From: Balamuthia mandrillaris
Taxonomy: Eukaryota > Discosea > Longamoebia > Balamuthiidae
DNA: 64,000 nucleotides
Assembly (NCBI GenBank): GCA_031835245.1
Contig: JAVKOQ010000043.1
Span: 1 to 64,000, forward strand
Direction: 5' to 3'
Shown piece by piece: positions 43,767-55,552 of the stretch. The notes beneath the pieces are model-generated. The model saw nothing but the letters and a program-made list of their open reading frames with translations, had not been told where the DNA came from and did not search any database. Every line of letters begins with the position of its first letter. Positions within the stretch are counted from its first letter, which is position 1. A program made the translations under genes and the position numbers.

Positions 43767-45993
43767 ATGAACAAGGCGAATCGAAGAAAGAGCAAAACGC
43801 GTTCCAAGGAGGACGAAGAGACCGAGCGCGCCTTCAACGGGGAACCTCAAGAGGAGGAAGAGAAGGAAGAGAGCGCAGAAGAAGAGGAGGAAAGTGAAGA
43901 AATAGAAGAGGAAGAGAACGCAGAAGAAGAAGAAGAAGAGGAGGAGGAGGAAGAAGAAGAAGAGGATGGGGAGGAAGAAGCTCAAGAGGGAGCAGAAGAG
44001 GAAAAAGAGAAGAAAGAAGCGGAAATAAGCAAAGAAGCGAACGGAGGTGAGGGTAACCCACCGGAGGAAGCAAGACCGGCCCCAAAGCGGAGGCCAAAGG
44101 ACTGGGAAGACCTAGGACTGAGCCGCTGGTTGATCGACAACTGCAGAGAGATGGGCCTTTACACACCGACCCTCATCCAAGAGCACTGCGTCCCTCCCGC
44201 TCTTCAAGGTTCCTTCCCTCTTCTCCTTCTCTTCATTCTCTGGTCTTCCTTCCTTCCTTCCTTCCTTCCTTCCTTCCTTCCTTCCTTCCTTCCTTCCTTC
44301 CTTCCTTCCTTCCTTCCTTCCTTCCTTCCTTCCTTCCTTCCTTCCTTCCTTCCTTCCTTCCTTCCTTCCTTCCTTCCTTCCTTCCTTCCTTCCTTCCTTC
44401 CTTCCTTCCTTCCTTCCTTCCTTCCTTCCTTCCTTCCTTCCTTCTATCTCGCTACTTGTTTGTCCTGTTTAACGTCCTGTTGACTTGTGGTGTAGGCAGA
44501 GATATAATTGGCAGTGCAGAAACGGGCAGCGGTAAGACGGCGGCGTTTGCTCTGCCAATCCTTCAGAAGCTCTCTGAAGACCCATTTGGCATCTTTGCTC
44601 TAGTGCTAACTCCTACGAGGTTCCCTCTCGTTCTCTCTTCCTCTTGGCTCTTCTCTTCTCTCCTCTCGTTCTCTCTGCTCCGTCTCTTGTTCTGTTGTCC
44701 TTTATACCTCTTGTTCGGTTCAGTCCTCTCGTTCTCCTTCTTCTGCATTCTTTTCTACTCGCATTTCTCAGGTATTTCTTTCTAATGAAACAAACACGAC
44801 TGCAGAGAGTTGGCCTTCCAGATTGCAGATCAGTTTAGGGCGTTGGGTAATACAATTGGCCTTAGAGTTGCCGTTATTGTTGGTGGCATGGGTAACTCTT
44901 CTCTCCTCTTCTCTCAGTCGTTTTTACCCTTTAAAACCAAAACACATGACAAAATAAATAGACAGAACACAACAAGGAATTGAGTTGACCAAACGGCCAC
45001 ACGTGGTGATAGCAACACCTGGAAGACTCATGGACCACCTTCAGAGTCATCAGGACAATCAGGCTTGCTTCAAGAAGTTGCGGTTTTTGGTTCTTGATGA
45101 GGCTGATCGTCTTTTAGAAAAAAGTTTTGCTGAGAGCATGGGATGTCTTTTGTCTATCATGCCCAGGAAACGGTTCTCTTTCCTTCCTCTCACAATCTTT
45201 CTTCGTGCACCACTTTTCTGCGTGTATCATTCGTAATTGTTGTCCATTCTTCTTTCTTGATCCTTTTTTTCCTCATCTCACTCTATCTTAACTATAGACA
45301 AACGTTGCTCTTCTCAGCTACAATGAACGAAAGCATCCGTCGCTTGGAAAAAAGCAACCCCAACATGTTCCGTTTCGACGCCTCTCCCGAAGGAAAAACC
45401 TACCAACCGGTGGCCAAGCTGCTGCAAGAATACATGTTCATGCCCGCCAAGGTCAAAGACTGCTATCTAGTCTACTTGTTGCGAGAGTTTGAGGCAGAAC
45501 AAGAGCGCAGGCGCAACGAACAAAGTTTGGCTTCTCGGATGGGAGGCTCCATTGCCGAAGGCGTTGCTTCATCTGCTTCTTCCAAGAAGAAGACCACAAA
45601 GACGAAGCTCAAAGGAGGCGGAGAGGGAGCACCAGATGGCTTAAGTGGACTGGTTGGATCACCACCAAGCGAGTCCTCCATCATCATCTTCACATCCACT
45701 TGTTCAGTGGCACAGTTGGTGGCCTCTTTGTTGACGCAGTTGGAGCTTCCAGCCACGCCATTGCATTCACAACTCTCCCAGGCAGATCGCAATCGTTCTC
45801 TCTTCCGTTTTCGTTCTTCTGTAGTTCGCATTTTGGTGGCCACTGACGTTGCAAGCAGGTTTGTCATTCTGTTCCTCTACTCTCTCCTCCTCCCCTCCTC
45901 CTCCTCCTCCCTCCTCCTCCTCCTCCTCCTCCTCCTCCCTCCCTCCTCCTCCTCCTCCTCCTCCTCCCTCCCCTCCTCCTCCTCCTCCTCCTC

Positions 45994-46024
<31 letters not shown>

Positions 46025-46475
46025 TCCCTTTCGTTTGTTTGTTATCTTTGTTATGACAAATCAAAACACAAAAAATAAACAGAGGATTGGACATTCCTAC
46101 GGTTGCCCTGGTGATAAACTACGACGTGCCAGGCAGCACCAAAGACTACATGCACCGCATCGGTCGTACCGGCAGAGCTGACAAGGAAGGTCATGCCATC
46201 ACTCTTGTTACCCAATTCGACGTGGAGCGAGTGCTGAGCATCGAACAAGAGACAGGACAAAAGTTGACGGAGCACAAAGCCAAAGAGACGGACGTCTTGG
46301 TCCATTTGAACGAAGCCTCAACCGCCAAGAAGTTGGCGGAGCTGCGCCTGGATGAAACTGGCTTTTGGGATAAGATAAAACAGAAGAGAAAGGAAAAGAG
46401 AAAAGGGAAAGGGAAGAAGCGAAAAACGAACCAAGGTAAGCGTTTCTCCGCTCTTCTTCCACGCTGTTCTTCCTG

Positions 46476-46518
<43 letters not shown>

Positions 46519-46618
46519 CACCCACAAAGACGAAAATGGAACAAGCGAGGGAGGCAACAAAAACGCACAAAAGCAACAACCACCAAACAAGCGGCCTAGA
46601 CAAACTCAATCCACATGA
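43767..46618 (+). CDS. DDX49: DEAD-box RNA helicase, DDX49/Dbp8 type
   Basis: Seven exons: 43767-44208, 44496-44619, 44806-44891, 44962-45172, 45298-45858, 46083-46435, 46530-46618; 621 aa. The first 100 residues are strongly acidic. Helicase motifs in order: Q motif [11 protein letters not shown], motif [12 protein letters not shown], Ia PTRELAFQ, GG (VIVGGMD), Ib [51 protein letters not shown]. The stretch [17 protein letters not shown] is characteristic of DDX49/Dbp8, which acts in 18S pre-rRNA processing for the 40S subunit. A Ser/Thr/Lys-rich insertion (about 400-440) interrupts domain 2. The tail is Lys/Arg-rich (nucleolar). Introns hold CTTC, CTC and CT repeats. Confidence 0.93.
44246..44444. 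repeat. (CTTC)n tetranucleotide microsatellite
   Basis: About 50 nearly perfect CTTC/TTCC units in intron 1 of the helicase gene; translates as repeated SFLP if unspliced. Confidence 0.95.
45890..46022. repeat. (CTC)n and (CT)n repeats in helicase intron
   Basis: Blocks of CTC triplets followed by a CT run just before the acceptor of exon 6; pyrimidine on the coding strand. Confidence 0.9.
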
Positions 46619-46869
46619 AGCGCCTTGGTTTTCCCAATAAACTTGAAGAGGACCTACCTCTCTTTCTTCCAAGAAAGAATGGCCGGCAAGGGGGGCCGTA
46701 GGCTCAAGGCAGCGTTGGCTGCAACACAACAGCTCCCACCCAAGTTTGGGTCCCTTGTCCCTAAACCGTCGTCTTGCCGGCTTGCAGGCCCTATAGAGAG
46801 AGAGAGGTCCCTATATTTATTTTTTGCAGACGAAGAAAAAAAACAAAAGAAAGAAAGAAAGAAAGAAGG

Positions 46870-47553
46870 ATGCAGCAGCAGCAGCAGAGCGGGGAGAAGG
46901 AGAAGGAGCGCGAGAAGGAGGGGCAGCAAGGCGGCCCCGCCCGCAACAACACCCACCGCCACACCGCCCAAGACCTGCCCCTCGCCCAATCCGAGCAAGA
47001 GCTCTCCAAGCTGCCCACCAAGGACCTGCTGCGCCACCTCCGCCGGGCCGCCGCCGCCAAAGAGGAGGAGAACCTCCAGCCCTTCAAGCAGCGCCTCCTC
47101 TCCGTCCTCCTCTCCAGGGACCTCTCCGACTTCTCCAACGAGGAGCTCTTTGAGTTCATGGCCCTCTGCCCCAGCCAGGCCAACAACGGCAAGGCCCTCA
47201 AGCACGCCGAGCAGCTGCTCCACTCCAGGGCGCACGCCGCCCAGATGATGGGCAAGAAGGCGCTGTGGCGGCTGCTGGGGTGGACGCTCAACTCCTCGCA
47301 GCTCCCCGACAAGGAGCAGAACCTGGTGAGGCTGGTGGAGCTGCTGCTGCACGGCAAGCGGTGGGAGGAGCTCAGCCACGAGGAGATGGTGCAGCTGCTC
47401 AACGTGGCCAGCCTGGAGCAGAGGAACAAGCTCTTGACGCACTTGTACCAGCAGAGGGAGAGGCTGACCTCCCTCCAGCTCTTTCAAGTGTTGAAGTTCT
47501 TCTTCTCTGGCCCACCCAATGAACAGGTTTTTTTTTTGGCCAGTTTACTTTCC

Positions 47554-47595
<42 letters not shown>

Positions 47596-47669
47596 TTCTC
47601 TCTCCATCTGCTTCTCTCTAAGCTCTTCTTTTCTTTCCCTTTGTCTCCCTATACCTTGTCTTCTTCATT

Positions 47670-47711
<42 letters not shown>

Positions 47712-49181
47712 TTCGCTTGATATCTTACGACGTTATTGTAATGACCAGATACAAAACCTGCTTAACACGATGTATTCACACGAGCAACAAAGAGTCACCA
47801 CAGAGAAAGAGAAACTATTCGCTTTCCTCATGTAAGAGCCTTTCTCGCTCCGTTAATCCTTATTTTTCTTATTCATTCACACATCTCCTTTTCAACGAAC
47901 AAAAAAGGCCTGTTGGTGGTGGAACCATGCACATGAATGCTGGCTTTGCTGCTGGGAGAGATCAGCCGGACGTGAACAACGGGCTCCGCCATACCTCCTT
48001 CCTCCAGCAACATGCCACTAAGTCTCATGTTTATTTCTTAGATTGTACATTCAACCCCGTTTACGAGCAACAGGTTACTACCCCTCTCACTCTCGTTCTC
48101 TCTGCTCTACTTATCTTTGCACATATGTTCTGCGATCTATTCTCTTAGGTCTCGCTTTCTCTATGCTCTTTCTATTACTAACATTGTGACATTGTGAATT
48201 TAGATAGCAAGAGATGGAGTACCCGCGTTGGCCAACTATGCCGTTCAACTATGGCGTCAACTGCCAGAGGACCAAGGAGCAGCCATCTTTCTCTCGCTGC
48301 CTCCCTACTCTCAAAAGCACCTTGTAGGCTGCCTGATGGACAACCATCCTTTGCTTCCTCTGCCTTATCCTCTTCCTGTAGTCGGAGCAGTCACCGCGGT
48401 TCGCGTCATCGCGCAATTGGTCCCGTTGGAAAAGTTAAGCAAGCATTCGGACCAATTGGGAAAACTGATGGGTTCTGCTCCCTCTGCTTTTCTTCATTAC
48501 AAAGACAAAGCTACGACATCGGAGCGTGGAGAGATGTTAACATCTTCGCCAATCATTGGTGCAACGGAAAGAAAGGAAGGCAAGCTGTCAGGAGAGGTTG
48601 TGGTCTGTTATGGAGAGTTGCATCCGTTTAAACTCAGCGAAGATGATACATTTGAGGAACTATTGCGACGTGCCACAATTCGGTACCTCTCGCTCTCTTC
48701 CCTTTCTTTCTTCTTTTTCTTCTGTTTTGCCCCCCCCCCCCCATATTCCGGTCTTTCTATTCTCTTTTCGCTATTCTCTTTCGCCTTCTCCCTTGTTGAT
48801 GTTCTTATAACAACTTCACTAAAAACAAAAGGTGGAATGTGGCAGTATCTTATTCTAATTATGAGCTTCAAGACGAGAACTTTAAAACCTTGCCTCCGCA
48901 AGAAAAGGTCATTCCCTACATGTTAAGCGACACTAATGACAGTCACATCATTCGCCTAACTCCCAAGGGTACTCTCTTTCCTCTATTTTTCTTCCTCTCT
49001 CGTTCTCCCGTTCTATTCTCCGTGTTTAAATATAACCTTACATCCAAAAACCAACAAACAAGGACCATTCACAGCGACACCAGCGTTTTCGCCCTTCCAG
49101 CCGCCATCAACAAGACAGCAACCAGCAGCCACTCCTTCTCCCTTCCGACCGTTCGGCCATCAGAGCGGAAGTTTATATTGA
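46870..49181 (+). CDS. Unrecognised 546-aa protein, helical N-terminus and Pro-rich tail
   Basis: Six exons: 46870-47526, 47749-47831, 47908-48073, 48204-48682, 48832-48968, 49063-49181. The ATG at 46870 starts MQQQQQSGEKEKER. Residues 30-215 are a series of amphipathic Leu-rich helices, suggesting an alpha-solenoid (QELSKLPTKDLLRHLR, NEELFEFMALCPSQ, SHEEMVQLLNVASLEQRNKL). The middle has MHMNAGFAAGRDQPDVNNG. A beta-rich domain follows (GELHPFKLSEDDTFEELLRR, NVAVSYSNYELQDENF) that reads like a PB1/ubiquitin-type fold. The tail is Pro/Phe-rich (PAFSPFQPP, PSPFRPFGHQSGSLY). Exon 1 is distinctly GC-rich compared with the later exons. No family was recognised. The phases all agree, so the gene model is good even though its function is unknown. 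Confidence 0.7.
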
Positions 49182-49658
49182 GGAGATCTCTCTTTAACAT
49201 CAAAAAATAAATAAATAAATAAATAAATAAACCGGAAAAAAAAGGAACAACGCTCCTCATTAACCTTTTCAGTATATTCGTCCGACGGCACCACTGCGAA
49301 ACTATCGGGTAGTCCGTGCTGACGTTTCGTGTGACTGCCCTGCGTCGCGCTTGCGTTGTGCATAGGCTGCTGAACCGACGCTGCTCTCCATAAAAAGGTT
49401 TCTTGAGACTAAAAGTTAACAGAAATTTCGGTGGTAGAAAGTTTAAATTAATTTGCTTTGCTCTCCGCCGATGCTCTTGGTAACGATGGTTCGTTAGTGT
49501 TCGATCGAAGGGATGGTAGGTGAGAGAAGGGAGAGGAACCGGAGAAGTATGTACACTCTTTGTTTTTTGTGCTCGGATACAATAATACAGCGATGATGAT
49601 ACAATACAGAAGTGTTTTTGAAAAGATAACGCAAAACGAATAAAGGTGTTGTTTCTAG
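49182..49658. other. Intergenic region with (TAAA)n
   Basis: Contains a TAAA tetranucleotide run at about 49206-49231. Minus-strand frames across it have no recognisable domain. Confidence 0.5.
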
Positions 49659-50165
49659 TCATGCGAGTGGATTCGATGTGTTTTCCTTGTCAAAACCCTT
49701 TTCCGCAGTTGTTCGTAAGAGTGGCTCTTCCTCTGATATCCCTGCAAGAGAGGAACTCGCTGCAAAGGCTGGAGGCCGTAAGAATCGTTTCGTCTTGTCT
49801 GTTGCTATCATGGTCTTTGTCTTTTTAGTCAATCCGTTGCTCTGCTCTTTCCGGGGAGAGAAGCTGAAGGGTGAGCAAGGTTCCTTCCTTCTGATGGGGA
49901 TCCTGTTGCGGCTTTTGTCAGAGAACGGGTATGGAAACCCTAACGCAACTGGTGGTATCTCCGCTTCTTCGGGGTCGGTAGGGATCACCAGAGACACATC
50001 TCTTTTTCGTTCGTCATGGGGCGTACTCGGCGCCTGAGCTTTCTGGTGGTGTTGCTTCTTTGCCCAACGGAAAAGTGTTTTGCTATACTCGTTGAAGGCC
50101 CATTCCTCCTGTATGAAAATAGATTCGGGTGAAGACAGAGTAGGGTGCGGGGTCCTCATTTGCAT
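49659..50165 (-). CDS. Doubtful 168-codon ORF, hydrophilic
   Basis: A complete ATG-to-TGA frame: MQMRTPHPTLSSPESIFIQE, then EWAFNEYSKTLFRWAKK, a basic/Pro-rich middle and an end rich in Ser and Glu. No family recognised. The opposite strand is also open (49678-50037) and encodes a plausible single membrane anchor (FVLSVAIMVFVFLVNPLL), but lacks an ATG and would need an upstream exon. One of the two may be real. Confidence 0.35.
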   Translation of the reverse strand: MQMRTPHPTLSSPESIFIQEEWAFNEYSKTLFRWAKKQHHQKAQAPSTPHDERKRDVSLVIPTDPEEAEIPPVALGFPYPFSDKSRNRIPIRRKEPCSPFSFSPRKEQSNGLTKKTKTMIATDKTKRFLRPPAFAASSSLAGISEEEPLLRTTAEKGFDKENTSNPLA

Positions 50166-50866
50166 TCAAAACTTAGCGATTAGGCGTTGGTGCCAACACC
50201 AAAAAGAGAACCAGCGTTGTTCCTTTTACTTCTTCTATTAACTAAAAGTGATTGTGACTGCGGTGTGAGTGTAGGAGAGATGGAAGCCATCGCTCTTTTT
50301 CTGTGCAACCACTCTCTGCTTTCGTCATCCATACTGCAGATTTGTTTCCCTCCAACATAAAAAGTAACCTGTGGTCAAGGATACCAACCACCCAAGGTAG
50401 TTGATCTAAGCGTCACCTACCTATTTTGGTATTTTATCCGATTGCGGAGAGACTATCTACCAATCGGAAGCAGTCCTGAGTCCAATTATATGATGAACAC
50501 ATCATTATAAAACCCGAAAACAAGGTTTGATGGGCAACAGTCTCCTTTTTCAACTTCGAAAGGGATCACATTTTTGTAACGCAGCATAATCCAAAAAAAA
50601 CGGTTGCGGTGCTGTTCTGTAAAAAAAAAGTGAAGTGATGCTGGTCAATTGTTGCGAAGGAAAAGAGAAGGGCAGCAACATGGATAGAAAGGGAGAAACA
50701 ACATTGGTTTCGCATGTTTCACGCCATCCCAAGCATCAAATTAACTTTGTTGCCTTTGCACGTTCAAAGAAAGATGAAAGAGAGCGAACGAAGAGCAAGA
50801 AGAAAAAAAAGATGACGTTATTTTATCACGTGAAAACGAAAAAAAAAAATAAATAAAACTTTTAAG

Positions 50867-50899
<33 letters not shown>
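50166..50899. other. Gene-poor stretch with two small hairpins
   Basis: No convincing coding frame. Inverted repeats are CCGATTG (50438-50444) with CAATCGG (50461-50467), and ATGATG-AACA-CATCAT at about 50491-50506. A GA run lies at about 50871-50897. It could hold a non-coding RNA or only untranslated sequence. Confidence 0.35.
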
Positions 50900-50900
<1 letters not shown>

Positions 50901-51340
50901 CAAGTAGCTTTTGGCTTTTGCGTGAACACATGGAACAGGTTCAATCCGCCTTTGTAAAGAATTCCCAAGACCACAAAGGTGCCACCGATGATGGCCGACA
51001 GGCGCGTCAAGAAATGAGGGAATGAAATCGGCGTCTCTGTGTACTTAATCATAAAAGGTGACATCTCCCATTTGAAAAATACACCTGTTTTATGAGTTGA
51101 GAGCATGTAAGAAGTTAGGCGAGAGAAAAAAGAAAAGAAACGAGAACAAACCAGGCAAAGGAGTGGGAGAGTTAGGGGTGATCCTTCGGCGTTCCTCGTG
51201 AACAGAGTATTGAGCGCTTTGAACTATGTTGCCGCTGCGAGTCTCGTAAACGGTCGGCACTACTTTAATGTGGTATGTCACTTGACTCGCTGTTTATTTT
51301 TGTATTAACAAAAAGAGTTATTTCATCTTTTCGGTAGTCA

Positions 51341-51382
<42 letters not shown>

Positions 51383-52778
51383 TCATTTGCAAACAAAAAA
51401 CAAGGGAAAAGAGAATCTAAGCTTACATTCATCAGCAACATAGGCGCCAGCCAAAGCATCCCTACGACTGCGAAAGTGTGGCCCAAAGTTAAAATCGTAA
51501 ATGAAATGGCTGACGTTGAAGCGAAGGTCATTCATGGAGATGGTGTGAACGTGGTGACTGTGTTCGCCGTGGTGGTCGGTGCTGGCTGAACCAGCGGCGA
51601 TGTGCAGGTTGCCTTCCGTCTTCTGGATCAACATGGAGCCTTTCACGTGACATCCCGCAGAAGCACGGGTTGGTGGTGGTCCTGTTTTGGAGAATGTCAG
51701 AAAAAAGAGAGAAACAAAACGAAAGAGAGATGAGATGAGATAAGATGAAAGAGATGAGAGATGAGAGAGAGCAAAGAGACCAATAAAAGAGTACTGACCA
51801 CTGAGGCCCCACCAAAAAGACTTGGCTCTTTCTCTTCCTGATATTTACGAGTATGTGAGGAAGGTTGTAACGGGAGGGAGTGAGGGAGAGGAGTGTCACC
51901 TTTGTGCATCATTTCCAGACCGTCTACGTCCGTCTTTTTGATGTCTCGTTCTCCTCCAGAGATCAGCCTACCAAAAGAGTCTAGTAACTCCACGTTCACT
52001 TCTGCACATCCCAAATTAATAGACAACAAATGTCAAATACGAAGCGTAGCCGACGAAACGAAAGTCACAGAAAGAAGCGAGAAAAGAAAACGGGTGAAGA
52101 AAAGAAAGAGAGACAGAGAGTGACGGAGAGAAAGAGAAAGAGAAAGAGAAAGAGAAAGAGAAAGAGAAAGAGAAAGAGAAAGAGAAAGAGAAAGAGAAAG
52201 AGAAAGAGAAAGAGAAAGAGAAAGAGAAAGAGAAAGAGAAAGAGAAAGAGAAAGAGAAAGAGAAAGAGAAAGAGAGAGAGAGATACACACAAAAGAGACG
52301 AGCTAGATGAGAGAGAGCGAGATGAATGACCTGTGCAACGGAGCATGCCAAAAACGAGGTTGAACTGCAGTCGGAGAGGGTAGTCACGAGTGACGTCCAC
52401 AAACATGGTGTCTTGCCTCGGCGGCGTCAGAAACACAACAATCTCAAACACGAACAACACGAACATCACGAAACAGCCGATCAATGTCACTTTTTTTTGA
52501 AGGAACCAGTTGTTTGAGTGTTTAGTTGAAAGTAGCGATTAAAAAAAACGGACGGAGAAAGAGAGAGGAGGAAGGGGCGGAGACGGGATGAACGAGTTGA
52601 ACGAGACCGGAGGAAAGAGAAGGAAAATAAAATAAAATAAAATGAAAAGAAAAATACCAGCGGCGCCCAAGGAAGCTTTCTCTTTGACGTCATCGGCCGC
52701 CTTGGGAAAGACGTCAAACCGCCGTATCCGCGTGTTCCACGAGCCTTTGCGCGTCGGTTGTGGCGAGAACGACTGCAT
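50900..52778 (-). CDS. ERGIC/Erv41-Erv46 family ER-Golgi cargo receptor
   Basis: Six exons: 52778-52658, 52489-52331, 52001-51900, 51681-51427, 51289-51152, 51084-50900; 319 aa. It begins with FDVFPKAADDVKEKASLGAAG, a cytosolic N-terminal motif, then TM1 (LIGCFVMFVLFVFEIVVFL). The luminal domain has MFVDVTRDYPLRLQFNLVFG, GCHVKGSMLIQKTEGNLHIA, HHVHTISMNDLRFNVSHFIY and YHIKVVPTVYE. TM2 lies in the C-terminal KWEMSPFMIKY...SAIIGGTFVVLGIL region, and the tail ends KPKAT. These are the Erv41/Erv46 (ERGIC2/ERGIC3) blocks. The long Cys-rich luminal insert of Erv46 is absent, so it is nearer the Erv41/ERGIC2 size. It cycles in COPII/COPI vesicles. One intron has a long GAGAAA array. Confidence 0.9.
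52130..52290. repeat. (GAGAAA)n hexanucleotide array
   Basis: About 25 units of AGAAAG/GAGAAA in the intron between exons 2 and 3 of the ERGIC gene; TTTCTC on the coding strand. Confidence 0.95.
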
Positions 52779-52984
52779 TACTTCTGCTCCCTCTCTCTCT
52801 TCTGTTTTTTGCTACTTTTTATTTTTCGCTACCATTTTTGCACGAGGAGCCTTCATAAATTGGTACATGTCGACGTGAAATATTAAATCGGTGCCGTGTC
52901 GACGCGGCAAATTTCGTGTCGACACGACATAACCTGATTTAAACAAAAAAGAAAACAAAGAAAGAAAGACAGAAGCGAAAAACA

Positions 52985-55446
52985 ATGTTTGGTGGGATGG
53001 TGGTGGCCGCCAAGACGGCCGGACGAAGGGGTGTGCCTCGTAGTTGTTCTTCTTCGTGTTCGTTTTCTACTGCGCAAGGAAGCCTTTTAGGGAGGAGGAA
53101 CCGTAGCCCTCATCTTGGGGCCGCCTCCACTCTTCCCGCCTCCTCGGTTGCTGCGTATTCCTCCTCCTCCTCCTCCTCCTCCTCCTCCTCGTCTCCCTCC
53201 AAGTGGAGGATTGCTGCCGCCACAGCCACCGCCGCTGCTGCCACCGTTGGTCTCGGCCTTGCTTACCGTCACTGGCAGCAAACGGAGGGCCAACAGGAGG
53301 AGGGCAACGAGGGAGCTCCCACCCCCTCTTCCGTCCTCAACGTCGTCTCAGCGGCCGCTGCTCCCTCCCAACGCAAAGACGCGGTGGTACCTCATGACGG
53401 CAGCTCTTCTTCCTCCTCTCTGTCTTCTTCGCCTCCTTCTCAACCGCTCCACGCACCGTCTTCTCCAAAGAACGCTCGAAAGCACACGAAGAAGAAGGAG
53501 ACCGAAAAAGAGTGGCCGATCTACACGCTGGAAGAGGTCGCCCAACACAAGACGCCGGAGAAGGGCTTCTGGGTGACCTACAAGGAGGGCGTCTACGACA
53601 TCACCGAGTTCCTGCCCACCCATCCCGGCGGCCGCGACAAGATCATGATGGCCGTCGGCGGCTCCGTAGAGCCCTTTTGGGCGCTCTATGCCGTTCACGA
53701 CTCGGAGGAGGTGCGCCGCATGCTGGAGGAGTACCGCATAGGCTCTCTCTCGCCGGCAGATCTGGAGCGCAAGAGAAAGGAGGCGGAGGAGAGGAGAAGA
53801 GGCGCGGGAGAGGAGGGACCCTATGCGCATGAGCCGACGGAGGAGGAGAGGCACCCGGCGTTGGTGGCGGCGTCCAAGAGGCCGTTCAACGCGGAGCCGC
53901 CACTGCAGCTGTTGGCTGACAACTGGATCACGCCCAACGCCTTGTTCTTTGTGAGGAACCATTTGCCGGTGCCATTCATCGACCCGAAGGACTACGTTTT
54001 AGAGGTGGATGTAAGCGGCATTTTTGTTGATGAGAAAGGAGAGAAGAAGGAAGAAGGGAAAGAGGATGGAAAGGAGCAGAAGGTGGTCAAGCTGACGTTG
54101 GAGGACTTGAAGACCAAGTTTGAGAGACATAGTGTGACGGCTACTCTGCAGTGTGCTGGCAATAGGCGCAGCGAAATGAATCCTATCAAGAAGGTTAGAG
54201 GACTTACTTGGGGCAATGCTGGTACCTACCACTTCTTGCGTTGCTTTTTTACTTTTGCCTTCTTAACATTTCTTTTTCCTTTTCTTTCTTCTTGCCACTT
54301 TTGCATTTGTTTATCAGCCATAAGCAATGCTGTATGGACGGGAGTATTGTTGCGAGATGTGTTGAAGTATTGTGGCATCGATGAGAATGGTTCTGGGCAA
54401 CGTCATATCCAGTTTGAAGGGCTAGACACCGATGGAAAGACCTCATACGGAGGTTCCATTCCCATCGAGAAGGCCATCGATCCGAGAGGCGATGTCTTGC
54501 TTGCTTTTGAGATGAACGGTGAGGAACTGCCTCGTGATCATGGATACCCTCTTCGTGTTATTGTTCCTGGCACCGTAAGTTATTTGTATCTGTATTATTG
54601 TTCTCGCTTTCCCTCTGTGAAGTTCTCTCTCTCTCTCTCTCTCTCTCAGTTTTGTACCGTTCCTCTTCTTCCTTCACCTTCATTTCCCTTACGTTCCATT
54701 TGCTGTTTTCGGTTTCACTGCATAAATAGGTAGGAGCAAGAAATGTAAAATGGTTAGGCCGCATAGTGGCCAGCAAGGAAGAAAGCAAAAACTTTTGGCA
54801 AACCAACGACTACAAGGGCTTCTCTCCCAACATCGACTGGGATAATGTGGACTTCAACGCCGCCCCCGCCATTCAGGAACTGCCCGTTCAGTCGGCCATA
54901 TGTTCACCTGCCGATGACGCCTCTATTCCCGCTGATAGTGAGGACATCACTATCAAGGGATACGCTTGGAGCGGCGGTGGCAGGGGCATCATTCGGGTGG
55001 ATGTCTCTTTGGATGATGGTCGCACCTGGCAGCCGGCTGAGCTGAAACCGAAACCACAGGAGCAGCCTTACAATCGGTTTGTTCGCTTTTTTTTTGCTTC
55101 TTCATTCTTACCTTACTTATCCTCTTTTCCTATTTCTCTTCGATGTGCTTGTCTAATGTTGCTTTTGTGCTCTCCTTCTCCTTTCTCCTTTCCCTTTTCT
55201 CCTTTCTGCATGATGGGCAACAGAACCTGGGCGTGGACATTGTGGGAATTAACGGTACCGATCCCAAAAGATCACCAAGGCGATCTAACCATTTGCTGCA
55301 AAGCCATCGACTCTTCCTACAACGTGCAACCGGACACAGTGGCTCCCATTTGGAACTTGCGCGGTGTGCTCTCCAACGCTTGGCACCGAGTCAAAGTGCA
55401 TGTTCCCAAAGAAGAGGGAGATGAAGACAAGGGAGAACAAGAGTAA
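52985..55446 (+). CDS. SUOX: Sulfite oxidase (cytochrome b5, Moco and dimerisation domains)
   Basis: Four exons: 52985-54221, 54318-54574, 54730-55076, 55224-55446; 687 aa. Mitochondrial presequence rich in Ser/Arg, then a possible membrane or intermembrane-space sorting helix ([19 protein letters not shown], about 76-93) as in animal SUOX. The cytochrome b5 domain has heme ligands in HPGG (213-216) and VH (H238). The Moco domain has [10 protein letters not shown] and the molybdenum Cys in LQCAGNRR (C390), then [10 protein letters not shown] and [14 protein letters not shown]. The C-terminal Mo-co dimerisation domain has [20 protein letters not shown] and WELTVPIP. It oxidises sulfite to sulfate, passing electrons to cytochrome c. 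Long Ser-rich linkers enlarge it beyond the usual 490-550 residues. Confidence 0.95.
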
Positions 55447-55552
55447 CTTTCATTCGTATGTACGTTTTATTTTTCTTATGTATTGCTTTCGTTGTGAGCG
55501 CAATCGTCTGTTTGCTATTCTTTCTTTATTCTTTCTGTCGCTGTTCTTGTGT

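Noticed and set aside
44246..44444. SFLP-repeat protein
   Set aside because: CTTC microsatellite inside helicase intron 1; splicing removes it and restores the DEAD-box frame.
46654..47487. 277-codon minus-strand frame opposite the unknown six-exon gene
   Set aside because: It arises from the GC-rich composition of exon 1; the plus strand has ATG, consistent splicing and sensible helices.
49678..50037. Plus-strand frame with a convincing membrane anchor
   Set aside because: No ATG in frame and no clear upstream exon; conflicts with a complete minus-strand ORF. Undecided, so only the latter is listed, at low confidence.
52030..52402. Arg/Lys- and Ser/Leu-repeat frames (RKRKRK, SLSLSL)
   Set aside because: They are translations of GAGAAA and GA microsatellites in an intron.
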